Part shown: one piece after another, positions 18,926 through 27,759 of the stretch | Numbering within the stretch: position 1 is the stretch's first letter | Layout: each line of letters starts with the position of its first letter | NCBI GenBank assembly: GCA_963753905.1 | Contig: CAVWDZ010000001.1 | Span: 186,001 to 250,000, forward strand | Direction of reading: 5' to 3' | Origin: Bog-756 sp963753905 | GTDB taxonomy: Bacteria; Actinomycetota; Acidimicrobiia; Acidimicrobiales; RAAP-2 | Length of the DNA stretch: 64,000 bases | Program-made: the position numbers and the translations under genes | The notes under the pieces: model-generated | Seen by the model: the letters and a program-made list of their open reading frames with translations, nothing else | Databases searched by the model: none | What the model was told of the DNA's origin: nothing

Positions 18926-19573
18926 TCACGATCCTGTCAGCTTCGCCAGCCCCGGCCCTGAGAGCGATTCGACGACCTGACGCCTGTTGGCGATGAGCAT
19001 GAGAAGGTCGATTGCCCGGCCGGTGACCTCGGGACCTGTTCCGCACGACCACTGGATGTCGGTCGCAACCAACCTGACCCGTCGCTGGGGCCGCGCGTGG
19101 AATGCCAGGCCATTGACGCGCCGATAGGTCTTCAGGACCAGCACCGCTTCGTCCGGAGGGACTGCGAACTCCAGGCCGAGCGCACGAAGCGTGTCGTTTC
19201 CGTGGACGATGACATCCCCGAGCTCGACCGAGGGGGGAAATCCGAGCAGGTGGAACCTGCCATGCCGAGCGTTGCGGAGCCGCTGCGCCAGAGTGGGGAC
19301 GGGCTCCCCTCCGAGCTGGCGAGCGATCAGGTCCAGTGCCCTGTCGGGATGCAGGGGATGGCGGATCACATCACGGACCATCGACGGCTGCGACGCCTCG
19401 GCGATGTGGACGAGGTGACCCAGGACGTCCCGGATCCGCCAGCCGCTGCACCAGGACGGCGACGCCACCTGCTCAGGGGTGAGTGTCTCGAAGGCATCGG
19501 CCAATCTGCAGCGATACTCGGCAACACGCGTCCACACGGCGTGAGCGCTGTCGTCAGCGGTGTCCGACGTCAT
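18926..19573 (-). CDS. DinB/MDMPI-family, probably mycothiol-dependent, enzyme
   Basis: A 215-residue protein of the maleylpyruvate isomerase-type DinB fold. It shows WCSGWRIRDVLGHLVHIAEAS with the first metal-ligand histidine and SVELGDVIVHGNDTLRALG with the conserved Glu and His. In actinobacteria these are usually metal-dependent mycothiol S-transferases or isomerases. The ATG at 19573 was chosen over one 36 bases upstream by family length. Substrate is unknown. The MarR gene lies 79 bases upstream on the same strand. Confidence 0.82.
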   Translation of the reverse strand: MTSDTADDSAHAVWTRVAEYRCRLADAFETLTPEQVASPSWCSGWRIRDVLGHLVHIAEASQPSMVRDVIRHPLHPDRALDLIARQLGGEPVPTLAQRLRNARHGRFHLLGFPPSVELGDVIVHGNDTLRALGLEFAVPPDEAVLVLKTYRRVNGLAFHARPQRRVRLVATDIQWSCGTGPEVTGRAIDLLMLIANRRQVVESLSGPGLAKLTGS

Positions 19574-19652
19574 GTTCCGATTTTGACGGGATGGTCCGGA
19601 GCACGCCACACAACAGGTCGGACAGACCCGTTCGCCGGGGCGCGGCCGCAGC

Positions 19653-20207
19653 TCACGGCTCGACGTCGCCGACCGCCCGCCGGAGCGTGCCGATGATCCG
19701 CTGCAGGTCGCGGAGATCGGTACGGCTCAGGGCGCCCAGACCGAAGGTGACGCCGTTGACGGCCGTGGTCGCCTCGCCGGCGAGCCGCCGGCCCTCGTCG
19801 GTGATCTCCGCCAGGGTCGTCCTCCCGTCCGTGGGATGGGGACGCCGGCGGACAAGCCCCTGGTCCTCGAGCCGGTCGATGATGTTGGTGACGCTGGTGG
19901 GGTGGATCATGAGCCGCTGACCCATGATGCCGAGCGGCAGTGCGCCACGTCGGCTGAACAACAGGAGGACGAGGCCCTCGTAGCGGGCGAAGGTGAGACC
20001 GAACGGACGGAGCGCTCCGTCCACCGCGGCGAGCACGATCTGCTGGGCCCGCATGATCGACGTCGCGGCTGCCATGGCGTCGCTGACCTCGGCATCCCAG
20101 TGCTCGGACCACCGCACCCGGGCCTCTTCGATGGGATCGAATGGAAGAGGACGGCGGGCCACCGCCCGGAGACTACCTGATGGGCGAATTTTGCCTTCGA
20201 CCGTCAT
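19653..20207 (-). CDS. MarR-family transcriptional regulator
   Basis: A 184-residue winged-helix regulator. The recognition region LPLGIMGQRLMIHPTSVTNI is followed by the wing GLVRRRPHPTDGRTTLAEIT, both characteristic of MarR. The ATG at 20207 lies 47 bases from the divergent start of the metal-receptor-like gene, so a shared, possibly autoregulated promoter is likely. The ligand is unknown. Confidence 0.88.
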   Translation of the reverse strand: MTVEGKIRPSGSLRAVARRPLPFDPIEEARVRWSEHWDAEVSDAMAAATSIMRAQQIVLAAVDGALRPFGLTFARYEGLVLLLFSRRGALPLGIMGQRLMIHPTSVTNIIDRLEDQGLVRRRPHPTDGRTTLAEITDEGRRLAGEATTAVNGVTFGLGALSRTDLRDLQRIIGTLRRAVGDVEP

Positions 20208-20254
20208 CGGGGCACGATGGGTGCACGGGCCGAGCTGATCGTGAGGAGACAGAG

Positions 20255-21040
20255 ATGCCAACCCTGCGAGACGACCTGGGGAGGCCGGTCGCTCTGGCCG
20301 CACGGCCGCTGAGGCTGGTCTCGCTGGTGCCCTCGCTGACCGAGGCCCTGGCGGTGTCGGTGCCCGAGCTGCTGGTCGGTGTGACGGATTGGTGCACGCA
20401 CACCGCCGGTCTCGATCTGCCCCGCGTCCGGGGGACGAAGAACCCCGATCATGCTGCGATCGGGCGGCTCCGACCGGATCTGGTCATCGCCAACCGCGAG
20501 GAGAACCGCCGCGTCGACGTCGAGCGTCTGGAGGAGTCCGGTACCCGGGTCTGGGTCACGGTCATCGGCTCGGTCGACGAGGCGTTCCGGTCGCTCCGAC
20601 GCCTGTTCGCCGATGTGCTTGCCGTCGACGAACCCCCGTGGCTGGCGGATGCCGAGCGCGAGTGGCGGCGGCCCCCCGACCTGCCCGCGCTGGCGGTCCT
20701 GGCTCCCATCTGGCGCGACCCCTGGATGGCGATCGGTGCGCGGACGTTCGCCGGCGACGTGCTCGGCCGGCTCGGGCTGGTCAACGTCCTCGCCGACGGG
20801 CCCGAGCGCTACCCGAAGCGCGACCTGGCGGCACTCAGGGACCTCCGGCCCGGCCTGGTCCTGTTGCCGGACGAGCCCTATGCGTTCTCCGCGACGGATG
20901 GGCCCGAGGCGTTCCCCGGGACGTTGACCGTGCTGGTCGAGGGGCGGGCGCTCACCTGGTACGGCCCGTCGCTGGTCACCGCACGGTCGGTCCTGACCGC
21001 CAGGATCTCCGAGGCCCTCGACCCTTCCGGAGCCGGGTGA
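20255..21040 (+). CDS. BtuF-like helical-backbone metal receptor without signal peptide
   Basis: A 261-residue protein resembling periplasmic cobalamin/siderophore-binding proteins (RLVSLVPSLTEALAV, then IGRLRPDLVIANREENR, and LVLLPDEPYAF near the end). It starts MPTLRDDLGRPVAL with GAGGAG upstream and has no signal peptide or lipobox, so it is probably cytoplasmic. Such signal-less homologues exist, but their role is unclear. No ABC permease or ATPase is nearby. It lies 13 bases from the convergent end of the cobalamin-dependent mutase gene, and a B12-related role is conceivable. Confidence 0.8.
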   Translation: MPTLRDDLGRPVALAARPLRLVSLVPSLTEALAVSVPELLVGVTDWCTHTAGLDLPRVRGTKNPDHAAIGRLRPDLVIANREENRRVDVERLEESGTRVWVTVIGSVDEAFRSLRRLFADVLAVDEPPWLADAEREWRRPPDLPALAVLAPIWRDPWMAIGARTFAGDVLGRLGLVNVLADGPERYPKRDLAALRDLRPGLVLLPDEPYAFSATDGPEAFPGTLTVLVEGRALTWYGPSLVTARSVLTARISEALDPSGAG

Positions 21041-21053
21041 GCGTACCGCCTGG

Positions 21054-24000
21054 CTAGACGTTCCGGCGGTAGGAGCCGCCCACCTCGAACAGGGTGCCTG
21101 TGATCTCACCGAGCGTGGCGTGTCGCACGGTGGACATGAGCGCGGCGAAGATGTTGCCGCCGCCGAGTGCGACCCGGCGCAGCTCGTCGAGGGCGACGTC
21201 ACGGTCGAGCGCATGGCGCTGCGTGAAGTCCCTGAGCCGGGAGAGCTGTGCCTGCTTCTCCTGCTCGGTGGAACGGGCGAGCTCGATGACCGCCGGGGGG
21301 GCGTCGGTTCCGGGTGCGGTGAAGGTGTTGACCCCGACGATGGGCAACGAACCGTCGTGCTTCTTGTGCTCGTAGAGCATGGAGTCGTCCTGGATGCGAC
21401 CCCGCTGGTAGCCGGTCTCCATGGCCCCGAGCACGCCGCCACGTTCGCTGATCCGGTCCAGTTCGGCGAGGACGGCCTCCTCGAGGAGGTCGGTGAGCTC
21501 CTCCACGATGAAGCTTCCCTGGAGCGGGTTCTCGTTGGCGGCCACCCCCCATTCCTTGGTGATGATCATCTGGATGGCCAGGGCGCGCCGGACCGACTCG
21601 GCAGTCGGCGTGGTGACCGCCTCGTCGTAGGCGTTGGTGTGGAGGCTGTTGGCGTTGTCGTAGATGGCGCAGAGCGCCTGCAGGGTGGTGCGGATGTCGT
21701 TGAAGGCCATCTCCTGGGCGTGCAGCGAGCGTCCGGAGGTCTGGACGTGGTACTTGAGCTTCTGCGACCGAACGTTTGCGCCGTAGCGCTCCTTCATCGC
21801 GATCGCCCAGATTCGGCGAGCCACCCGGCCGATCACCGTGTACTCGGGATCCATCCCGTTCGACAGGAAGAAGGAGAAGCTCGGGGCGAAGTCGTCCACG
21901 TCCATGCCCCGCGCCAGGTAGGACTCCACGTAGGTGAAGCCGTTGGCCAGGGTGAACGCGAGCTGGGTGATGGGGTTGGCCCCCGCCTCGGCGATGTGGT
22001 AGCCGGAGATCGAGACCGAGTAGAAATTCCTGACCTGGTGCTCGATGAACCACTCCTGCATGTCGGCCATCACGCCGAGGGAGAACTCGGTGGAGAAGAT
22101 GCAGGTGTTCTGTCCCTGGTCCTCCTTCAGGATGTCCGCCTGTACGGTGCCCCGAACCGTCCGGAACACGTCGGCGGCGACCGCAGCGGCCTCGCCGTCG
22201 TCGGCCTGCCGGCCGTGCTCGGCCTCGAACCGCCCGAGGCGCTGGTCGACGGCCGCGTTGAGGAACATGGCAAGGATGGTCGGGGCCGGCCCGTTGATGG
22301 TCATCGAGACCGACGTGGTCGGATCGCAGAGGTCGAACCCGTCGAAGAGCGCCTTCATGTCGTCGAGCGTGGCGATCGAGACCCCGGCGGTCCCGATCTT
22401 GCCGTAGATGTCAGGGCGTTCGTCCGGGTCGAAGCCGTACAGGGTCACCGAGTCGAACGCCGTGGAGAGGCGGGTCGCCGGCTGCCCCTCGGCGAGGAGG
22501 TGGAAGCGGCGGTTGGTCCGGAACGCATCGCCCTCCCCGGCGAACATGCGGGCGGGGTCCTCCTCGGTCCGCTTGAAGGGGAAGACCCCGGCCGTGAAGG
22601 GGAACCGGCCGGGCAGGTGCTCGGCGCGCAGCCACCGCACCAGCTCTCCGTGCTCGGTGACCCGGGGGAGCGCCACCCGCGGGATGCGGGTTCCGGACAG
22701 CGAGGTGCGCCACAACGCGGGCGAGGGGTCGTTCCCGTCTGGCCCGGTCCGGTCGTCGTCGACGACCATGGTGATCCGCAGGGCGTCCCATTCCTCGAGG
22801 AGACGCCGCCCCTCCGGATCGCGGGTCGCATCGAGCTCGGCCGCCAGCTCTGCAAGGGCGGTGACCTCGACCCGGCGGTCGGCACCCAGGGCAATCACCG
22901 CGTCGATCTGCTGGGCCTGGCGTGCCTCGCCGGCAAGGCGTGCGGTGGCCGCGTGGTAGCCACGGACCGACGCCGCGATCTCCGCGAGGTAGCGGTGGCG
23001 CTCGGCGGGCACGATGGCCGATGCACGCGTCGAGGTGCGCACGCCGGTGGCAGGAAGGAGGCCGTCGGCGACCACCAGGCCCTTCTTGATCAGCTCCGCC
23101 TCGACCCGGTGGTAGAGCGCGGTCGTCCCGTCGTCGTTGAACCGGGAGGCGATGGTGCCGAACACCGGTTCCGTCCCCGGGCCGCCTGCAGCGTCCCGAT
23201 GGTCGCGGGACCACTGCCGGCAGACCTGGCGGAATGCATCGTCGGCACCACGCCGGTCGAACTTGTTGATGGCGACGACGTCGGCGAGCTCGAGCATGTC
23301 GATCTTCTCGAGCTGCGTGGCGGCACCGTATTCGGGGGTCATCACGTAGAGCGCCACGTCGGCGATCTCGGTGACCGCGGCATCCCCCTGACCGATGCCC
23401 GGGGTCTCGGCGATGATGAGGTCGAAGCCGGCTGCGGCACAGGCGGCGACCACGAGCGGGAAATGCTCCGGCAGCTCGGACCCCGAGTTCCGGGTGGCCA
23501 GCGATCGGAAGTAGACGTTGCCGGCGTCGATCGCATTCATGCGGATGCGATCCCCGAGGAGGGCACCCCCGCCCCGTCGGCGGGTCGGGTCGACGGCCAG
23601 CACCGCGATCGAGAGCTTGTCCTCGTGGTCGAGGCGGAAGCGTCGGATGAGCTCGTCGGTGAGTGAGGACTTGCCCGAACCACCGGTGCCGGTGACGCCC
23701 AGCACGGGCGCAGGTCTGGCTGTCGAGGCGCGCAACAGCGAATCGATGGCAGCACTGTCGGCGGCTCCGGCCTCGAGACAGCTGATCCACCGGGCCAGGG
23801 ACCGGTGGTCGCCGCTGCGCAGCGCATCCAGCGACGGCGGTCCGTCGGCGGTCACGTCCCGATCGCATTCCTCGACGAGGAGGTTGATCATCCGTTCGAG
23901 GCCCAGACGTTGGCCGTCGGCGGGGGAGAAGATCCGCCGCACCCCGTACGCCTCGAGCTCCTCGATCTCCTCTGGGACGATGACGCCCCCGCCGCCCCCG

Positions 24001-24332
24001 TAGATCAACACCTCGGGGCGGCCCTCTGCCCGGAGCCGATCGACCAGGTACCGGAAGTACTCGACGTGGCCGCCCTGGTAGGAGCTCACCGCGACCCCCT
24101 GCACGTCCTCCTCGACGGCGGCCCGGACCACCTCGTCCACCGAGCGGTTGTGCCCGAGGTGGACGACCTCGGCGCCCTGGGCCTGGAGGAGGCGCCGCAT
24201 GATGCTGATGGCGGCATCGTGCCCGTCGAACAGGCTGGCCGCGGTCACGAACCGGACCGGATGGGCCGGGAGGTGGAGGTCGCTCACGCCGGGACCGGAT
24301 GAGGCTGACGGGGGCGCCCCGGAGCGCGTCAT
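21054..24332 (-). CDS. icmF: Fused isobutyryl-CoA mutase (IcmF)
   Basis: A 1092-residue three-part enzyme. The N-terminal B12-binding domain carries FDGHDAA with axial ligand H38. A MeaI-type GTPase chaperone has P-loop GVTGTGGSGKSS (212-223) and NKFDRRG. The catalytic TIM barrel follows, with TAFDSVTLYGFDPDERPDIY and SMTINGPAPT. Two positions separate it from methylmalonyl-CoA mutase: F586 in GVFPFKR replaces the Tyr, and Q741 in GQNTCIF replaces the Arg that binds the substrate carboxylate. Isobutyryl-CoA to butyryl-CoA, or a related branched substrate such as pivalyl-CoA, is therefore expected. It lies 76 bases after the SDR gene on the same strand and is probably the last gene of the long leftward unit. 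A GTG at 24287 is an alternative start. Confidence 0.93.
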   Translation of the reverse strand: MTRSGAPPSASSGPGVSDLHLPAHPVRFVTAASLFDGHDAAISIMRRLLQAQGAEVVHLGHNRSVDEVVRAAVEEDVQGVAVSSYQGGHVEYFRYLVDRLRAEGRPEVLIYGGGGGVIVPEEIEELEAYGVRRIFSPADGQRLGLERMINLLVEECDRDVTADGPPSLDALRSGDHRSLARWISCLEAGAADSAAIDSLLRASTARPAPVLGVTGTGGSGKSSLTDELIRRFRLDHEDKLSIAVLAVDPTRRRGGGALLGDRIRMNAIDAGNVYFRSLATRNSGSELPEHFPLVVAACAAAGFDLIIAETPGIGQGDAAVTEIADVALYVMTPEYGAATQLEKIDMLELADVVAINKFDRRGADDAFRQVCRQWSRDHRDAAGGPGTEPVFGTIASRFNDDGTTALYHRVEAELIKKGLVVADGLLPATGVRTSTRASAIVPAERHRYLAEIAASVRGYHAATARLAGEARQAQQIDAVIALGADRRVEVTALAELAAELDATRDPEGRRLLEEWDALRITMVVDDDRTGPDGNDPSPALWRTSLSGTRIPRVALPRVTEHGELVRWLRAEHLPGRFPFTAGVFPFKRTEEDPARMFAGEGDAFRTNRRFHLLAEGQPATRLSTAFDSVTLYGFDPDERPDIYGKIGTAGVSIATLDDMKALFDGFDLCDPTTSVSMTINGPAPTILAMFLNAAVDQRLGRFEAEHGRQADDGEAAAVAADVFRTVRGTVQADILKEDQGQNTCIFSTEFSLGVMADMQEWFIEHQVRNFYSVSISGYHIAEAGANPITQLAFTLANGFTYVESYLARGMDVDDFAPSFSFFLSNGMDPEYTVIGRVARRIWAIAMKERYGANVRSQKLKYHVQTSGRSLHAQEMAFNDIRTTLQALCAIYDNANSLHTNAYDEAVTTPTAESVRRALAIQMIITKEWGVAANENPLQGSFIVEELTDLLEEAVLAELDRISERGGVLGAMETGYQRGRIQDDSMLYEHKKHDGSLPIVGVNTFTAPGTDAPPAVIELARSTEQEKQAQLSRLRDFTQRHALDRDVALDELRRVALGGGNIFAALMSTVRHATLGEITGTLFEVGGSYRRNV

Positions 24333-24408
24333 CCAGCCATATTACTACGACGTCCTACTGAAATTGTCCCGGGCGCGGGTAGCCCCGGTCGGCGCACAGC
24401 CGAGCTGG

Positions 24409-25245
24409 TCATCCGAGTCGGCCGAGCAGGAATTGGGCGACCGGCGTGGCGGGCGGGAACTCCTCGGTGACCCCGGCGGCGAAGTACCCCGAATCGGTGA
24501 CCATGGTGATCCCGCTGACCGCTGCGGCTGCATCGCTGCAGAGGAACACGAGCGGGTAGGCCTGCTCCAGAGGGGTCGACGTCTCGACGCCGGTCTCGGC
24601 GCGGAAGTCGGCGCCGAAACCGAGCCACATCTCCTTGTTGGCCTGGGCCAGCGGGGTGTCGGTCGGACCGGGGCAGATCGCGTTGATCCGGATGCCGCGC
24701 TTCGCCATGGGGAATGCCTGAATGGCGACATAGGCGCAGATCGCCTGTTTGGTCGAGAGATAGTCGGCACCGCCGTTGGTCGCAATCCAGTCCGCTGCGC
24801 TGTCGAAGTCGGGGGTGGCCAGGTACTCGCGGATGCGGGGGAGGTTCGCCTCCCACCCGAGTCCGGCCGCCGACGAGATGAACCCGATGGCAGAGCCGCG
24901 GGGGAGCAGGTCGTTGGCGAGCAGGCTGTCGATGATGTGCCGGTGTCCGATGAAGTTGATCTTCTCGATGCCCGGAGTGCCGTCGGCCACGCCGGCACAG
25001 GACAGCAGGGCGTCGATCGGCCCTCCCAGCTGGGCGAGTGCCCCGTCGATCGAGTCACGCTCGGCGAGGTTCATCTGGATGGCGGTGGCTCCCGGCAGCG
25101 TGATCTTCGCAAAGTCCATCACCACGACCTCCGCACCTGCCGACTGCAGCAGTTCGGCCGCCGCGGCGCCCATCCCGGTCGCGCCTCCGACCACCAGCGC
25201 CCTCTTGCCGTCGTAGCGGAACGCATCAAACAGGGTCATGGTCAT
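24409..25245 (-). CDS. SDR oxidoreductase, 3-alpha-HSD/coniferyl alcohol dehydrogenase-like
   Basis: A 278-residue SDR with GGATGMG at 20-26, S124/S125 in GFISSAAG, and Y162/K166 in YLSTK. The long insertion between Ser and Tyr (YLATPDFDSAADWIATNGGA) is typical of 3-alpha-hydroxysteroid dehydrogenase/carbonyl reductase and coniferyl-alcohol dehydrogenase relatives. The true start is the ATG at 25245 with GGGAGGAC; the frame extends upstream without SDR character. It lies between the CoA-transferase (29 bases upstream) and the mutase. Steroid specificity is only suggested by family. Confidence 0.88.
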   Translation of the reverse strand: MTMTLFDAFRYDGKRALVVGGATGMGAAAAELLQSAGAEVVVMDFAKITLPGATAIQMNLAERDSIDGALAQLGGPIDALLSCAGVADGTPGIEKINFIGHRHIIDSLLANDLLPRGSAIGFISSAAGLGWEANLPRIREYLATPDFDSAADWIATNGGADYLSTKQAICAYVAIQAFPMAKRGIRINAICPGPTDTPLAQANKEMWLGFGADFRAETGVETSTPLEQAYPLVFLCSDAAAAVSGITMVTDSGYFAAGVTEEFPPATPVAQFLLGRLG

Positions 25246-25274
25246 GTCCTCCCGGGGGGTCGGTGTGGTTGGGG

Positions 25275-26492
25275 TCAGGCAACAATGCCGCGTACCTTGA
25301 GGTCGATGATGGCGTCCCAGTCGAACCCGAGCCCTTCGAGGATGCTGTCGCCGTGCTCGTTGAGGCCCGGTGCGCGGCCGGGAACGGCGGGCTCGCCGTC
25401 GAACTGTACCGGTGCTGCCGCCAGCCGGAAGGGTGTGCCTTCGGCGGTCCGGCAGTCCTGGACATAGCCGTTGGCGACCGTCTGCGGGTCGTCGGCGACT
25501 TCGATCGTGTCCTGCATCACGGCCCACTGGCCGTCGAAGCCCTCCAGGCGCCGACGCCAGTCCTCGAGGGTTGCCCCGGCGAACACCGCGTCCAACTCGC
25601 GGATGGCGTCGGGGCTGTTGGCGAGCAGGGAGGCATGGTCGGCGAACCTCGGATCGGCGGCCAGCTCGGGCCGGCCGATGGCTGCACAGAGGGTCGGCCA
25701 GTACTTGCCCGCCTGCAGGCAGGTGAACCAGAGGGTGCGCCCGTCGGCGGTCTGGTAGGTGCGGGACAGCGGGTTCGACCCGAGGGAGTCGGCCGGCGGG
25801 GGGGCCCAGGGACGGTCGAGGAGGAGCGAGAGCGCGAGCGCCTGACCCATCGCCCAGAGGCCCACGCCGAGCAGTGAGACGTCGACGGTGGTCGCCTCGC
25901 CGGTCCGCTCACGGTGGAACAGGGCGCCCATGATCCCCCCGGCGATGGTCATCGCCCCGATCGAGTCACCGAACCCCGGGGCGGGCGGGACGGGCACGAG
26001 CTCGTACTCTGGTCGCCTGGCGCCGGCGGCCACCCCGGCGCGGGCCCAGAACGCCAACGAGTCGTAGGACCCCTTGTCCGCGTCAGGGCCGCGTTCGCCC
26101 TGGCCGGTACCGCGCACGTAGATGATGTCCGGATTGTGGGCCCGGATGTCCTCGACGTCCACATGCAGCTTCCGACGGACGCTCGGGAGCTTGTTGGTGA
26201 GGAAGACGTCCGAGGTGGCGACCAGCTTGTAGAGGATCTCCAACCCGTCCGGCGTGGTCAGGTCGAGCGCCAGGCTCTTCTTGCCGCGGTTGGAGTGCTC
26301 GAGGAGGACGTGCACGTCCTTGGGCACGATGGCGAGGCCGCTCGATGCCAGGCCCCGCATGGCGTCGCCGCGCTCGATGTGCTCGATCTTGATGACCTCT
26401 GCCCCCCAGTCCGACAACAGCGCCGATGCGGCAGGGACGAAGGTGTGCTCGGCCACCTCGAGGACGCGTACCCCTTCCATGACTGCGCTCAT
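25275..26492 (-). CDS. CaiB/BaiF-family CoA-transferase
   Basis: A 405-residue class III CoA-transferase. It begins MEGVRVLEVAEHTFVPAASA, has SDWGAEVIKIE and NRGKKSLALDL near 70, and the likely catalytic aspartate D176 in GFGDSIGAM. It moves CoA between a thioester and a free acid in the cytoplasm, activating or recycling acyl groups. The ATG at 26492 lies 4 bases after the preceding dehydrogenase stop; an ATG at 26522 would overlap it. It shares family with the transferase at 34582 but is divergent from it. Confidence 0.92.
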   Translation of the reverse strand: MSAVMEGVRVLEVAEHTFVPAASALLSDWGAEVIKIEHIERGDAMRGLASSGLAIVPKDVHVLLEHSNRGKKSLALDLTTPDGLEILYKLVATSDVFLTNKLPSVRRKLHVDVEDIRAHNPDIIYVRGTGQGERGPDADKGSYDSLAFWARAGVAAGARRPEYELVPVPPAPGFGDSIGAMTIAGGIMGALFHRERTGEATTVDVSLLGVGLWAMGQALALSLLLDRPWAPPPADSLGSNPLSRTYQTADGRTLWFTCLQAGKYWPTLCAAIGRPELAADPRFADHASLLANSPDAIRELDAVFAGATLEDWRRRLEGFDGQWAVMQDTIEVADDPQTVANGYVQDCRTAEGTPFRLAAAPVQFDGEPAVPGRAPGLNEHGDSILEGLGFDWDAIIDLKVRGIVA

Positions 26493-26496
26493 CGCC

Positions 26497-27759
26497 TCAC
26501 CCCGGGGCGCCGCGCGGGACATCCCGGAAGGGGACGTCCCGGTCGAGTGCGCGCTCCCTCGGCATGCCGAGGACCCGCTCGCTGATCACGTTGCGCGCCA
26601 TCTCGGTCGTCCCCCCGCCGATGGTGGACACCTGGCGCATGAGGAAGTCGGTCCCGCAGTGGCCGATGACGCCGTCGTCGTCGGTCCAGGCCCCGGCCTC
26701 CCCACCCGCCAGCTCGAACGCGATGGTGTGGACCCGGGCCGAGACCACACCGGAGAACAACCGACCGATCGCGGCAGCCTGGTCGGGCAGGGCGCCGGAC
26801 CGCAGCCCGTCGGCGAGCCGGTGCTGCAGGGCCTCGGCGGTCAGTTGGAGCATCCGGGCTTCGCCGACCAGATCCTGGACCTGGGGGTCCTCGGCCCGTC
26901 CGGTGCCGCGGGCGATCTGGACCACCGACGAGCCGCCCACTCCACCGTGGGCCTGTCCGGCCGGGACCGTGACGTAGGGGGAGTTGTGGAGCATGCGTTC
27001 GTGGAACATCCAGCGGATCCCGACGGTCCAGCCGTCGTCCACCTGACCCACCCGGTCGTGGTCCGGCACCTGCACGTCGGTCATGAACTCCTGACAGAAC
27101 TCCTTCGTCCCGTTCAGCATCTCGATCCGGTGGACCTCGACGCCGGACTGGCGGATCGGGAGCATGAAGACGGTGAGTCCCCGGTGCTTCGGCACGTCCC
27201 AGTTGGTGCGGGCGAGGCAGAGCCCCCAGTCCGACCACCAGGCCCCGGTCGTCCAGATCTTCGAGCCGTTGAGCATCCACTCGTCACCGTCGCGTACGGC
27301 GGTGGTCTGGGCGCCGGCCACGTCCGATCCGCCGCCGGGTTCCGAGAGGAACTGCATCCAGAGCTCCTCGCCCCGCAGGATCGCCGGGAGGTGACGGAGC
27401 TTCTGCTCCTCTGTCCCGAATTCGAGGATGACCGCTGCGCAGGGTGAGATGGTCGGAGCCTGGAACCGCATGGGGTACTCGAACCCGACCAGCTCCTCGT
27501 TCAACGCCGCCTGGTGTTCCGGGGTCAGCCCCTGACCGCCGTATGCCGTCGGGAAGCAGATGCCGGCCAGGCCGGCGTCGAACAGCCGTCCCTGCAGGTC
27601 CCGGTCATGGGCGACCTCGGCCAGCTCCTCCTCGTCGGTCCGGGTGTTGCGGAGCACCCCTTCCGCCGCGCGCTCCTTGGCCGGTTCGAGATTGGCGCGG
27701 ATCCACGACCTCGCCCGCTCCCGGAATGCCGCGACGTCCTCGTCGCCGTCCGCGCTCAT
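26497..27759 (-). CDS. Acyl-CoA dehydrogenase, large subunit of a two-gene enzyme
   Basis: A 420-residue fadE-like protein. It has FLSEPGGGSDVAGAQTTAVR and GDEWMLNGSKIWTTGA in the middle and GTDFLMRQVSTIGGGTTEMA near the end, the FAD/substrate region of the family. The ATG at 27759 overlaps the stop of the neighbouring dehydrogenase by 4 bases (ATGA). This tight pairing of two dissimilar acyl-CoA dehydrogenase genes is characteristic of the alpha2-beta2 enzymes of actinobacterial sterol side-chain degradation (such as FadE28/FadE29). It should introduce a 2,3-double bond into an acyl-CoA of unknown structure. Confidence 0.9.
   Translation of the reverse strand: MSADGDEDVAAFRERARSWIRANLEPAKERAAEGVLRNTRTDEEELAEVAHDRDLQGRLFDAGLAGICFPTAYGGQGLTPEHQAALNEELVGFEYPMRFQAPTISPCAAVILEFGTEEQKLRHLPAILRGEELWMQFLSEPGGGSDVAGAQTTAVRDGDEWMLNGSKIWTTGAWWSDWGLCLARTNWDVPKHRGLTVFMLPIRQSGVEVHRIEMLNGTKEFCQEFMTDVQVPDHDRVGQVDDGWTVGIRWMFHERMLHNSPYVTVPAGQAHGGVGGSSVVQIARGTGRAEDPQVQDLVGEARMLQLTAEALQHRLADGLRSGALPDQAAAIGRLFSGVVSARVHTIAFELAGGEAGAWTDDDGVIGHCGTDFLMRQVSTIGGGTTEMARNVISERVLGMPRERALDRDVPFRDVPRGAPG

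Noticed and set aside
18690..18996. Short frame beginning MGNEVKAAIGIELQS
   Set aside because: After about 35 residues it becomes Arg-rich and antisense to the MDMPI-family gene; no ribosome site or family.
21120..23666. 848-codon plus-strand frame opposite the mutase gene
   Set aside because: It is antisense to a clearly recognised enzyme and reads as a Gly/Asp/Arg/His-rich shadow caused by high GC; no family is recognisable.
24333..24408. Imperfect palindrome around GACGTC upstream of the mutase gene
   Set aside because: Only partly symmetric and seen once; not enough to call an operator.
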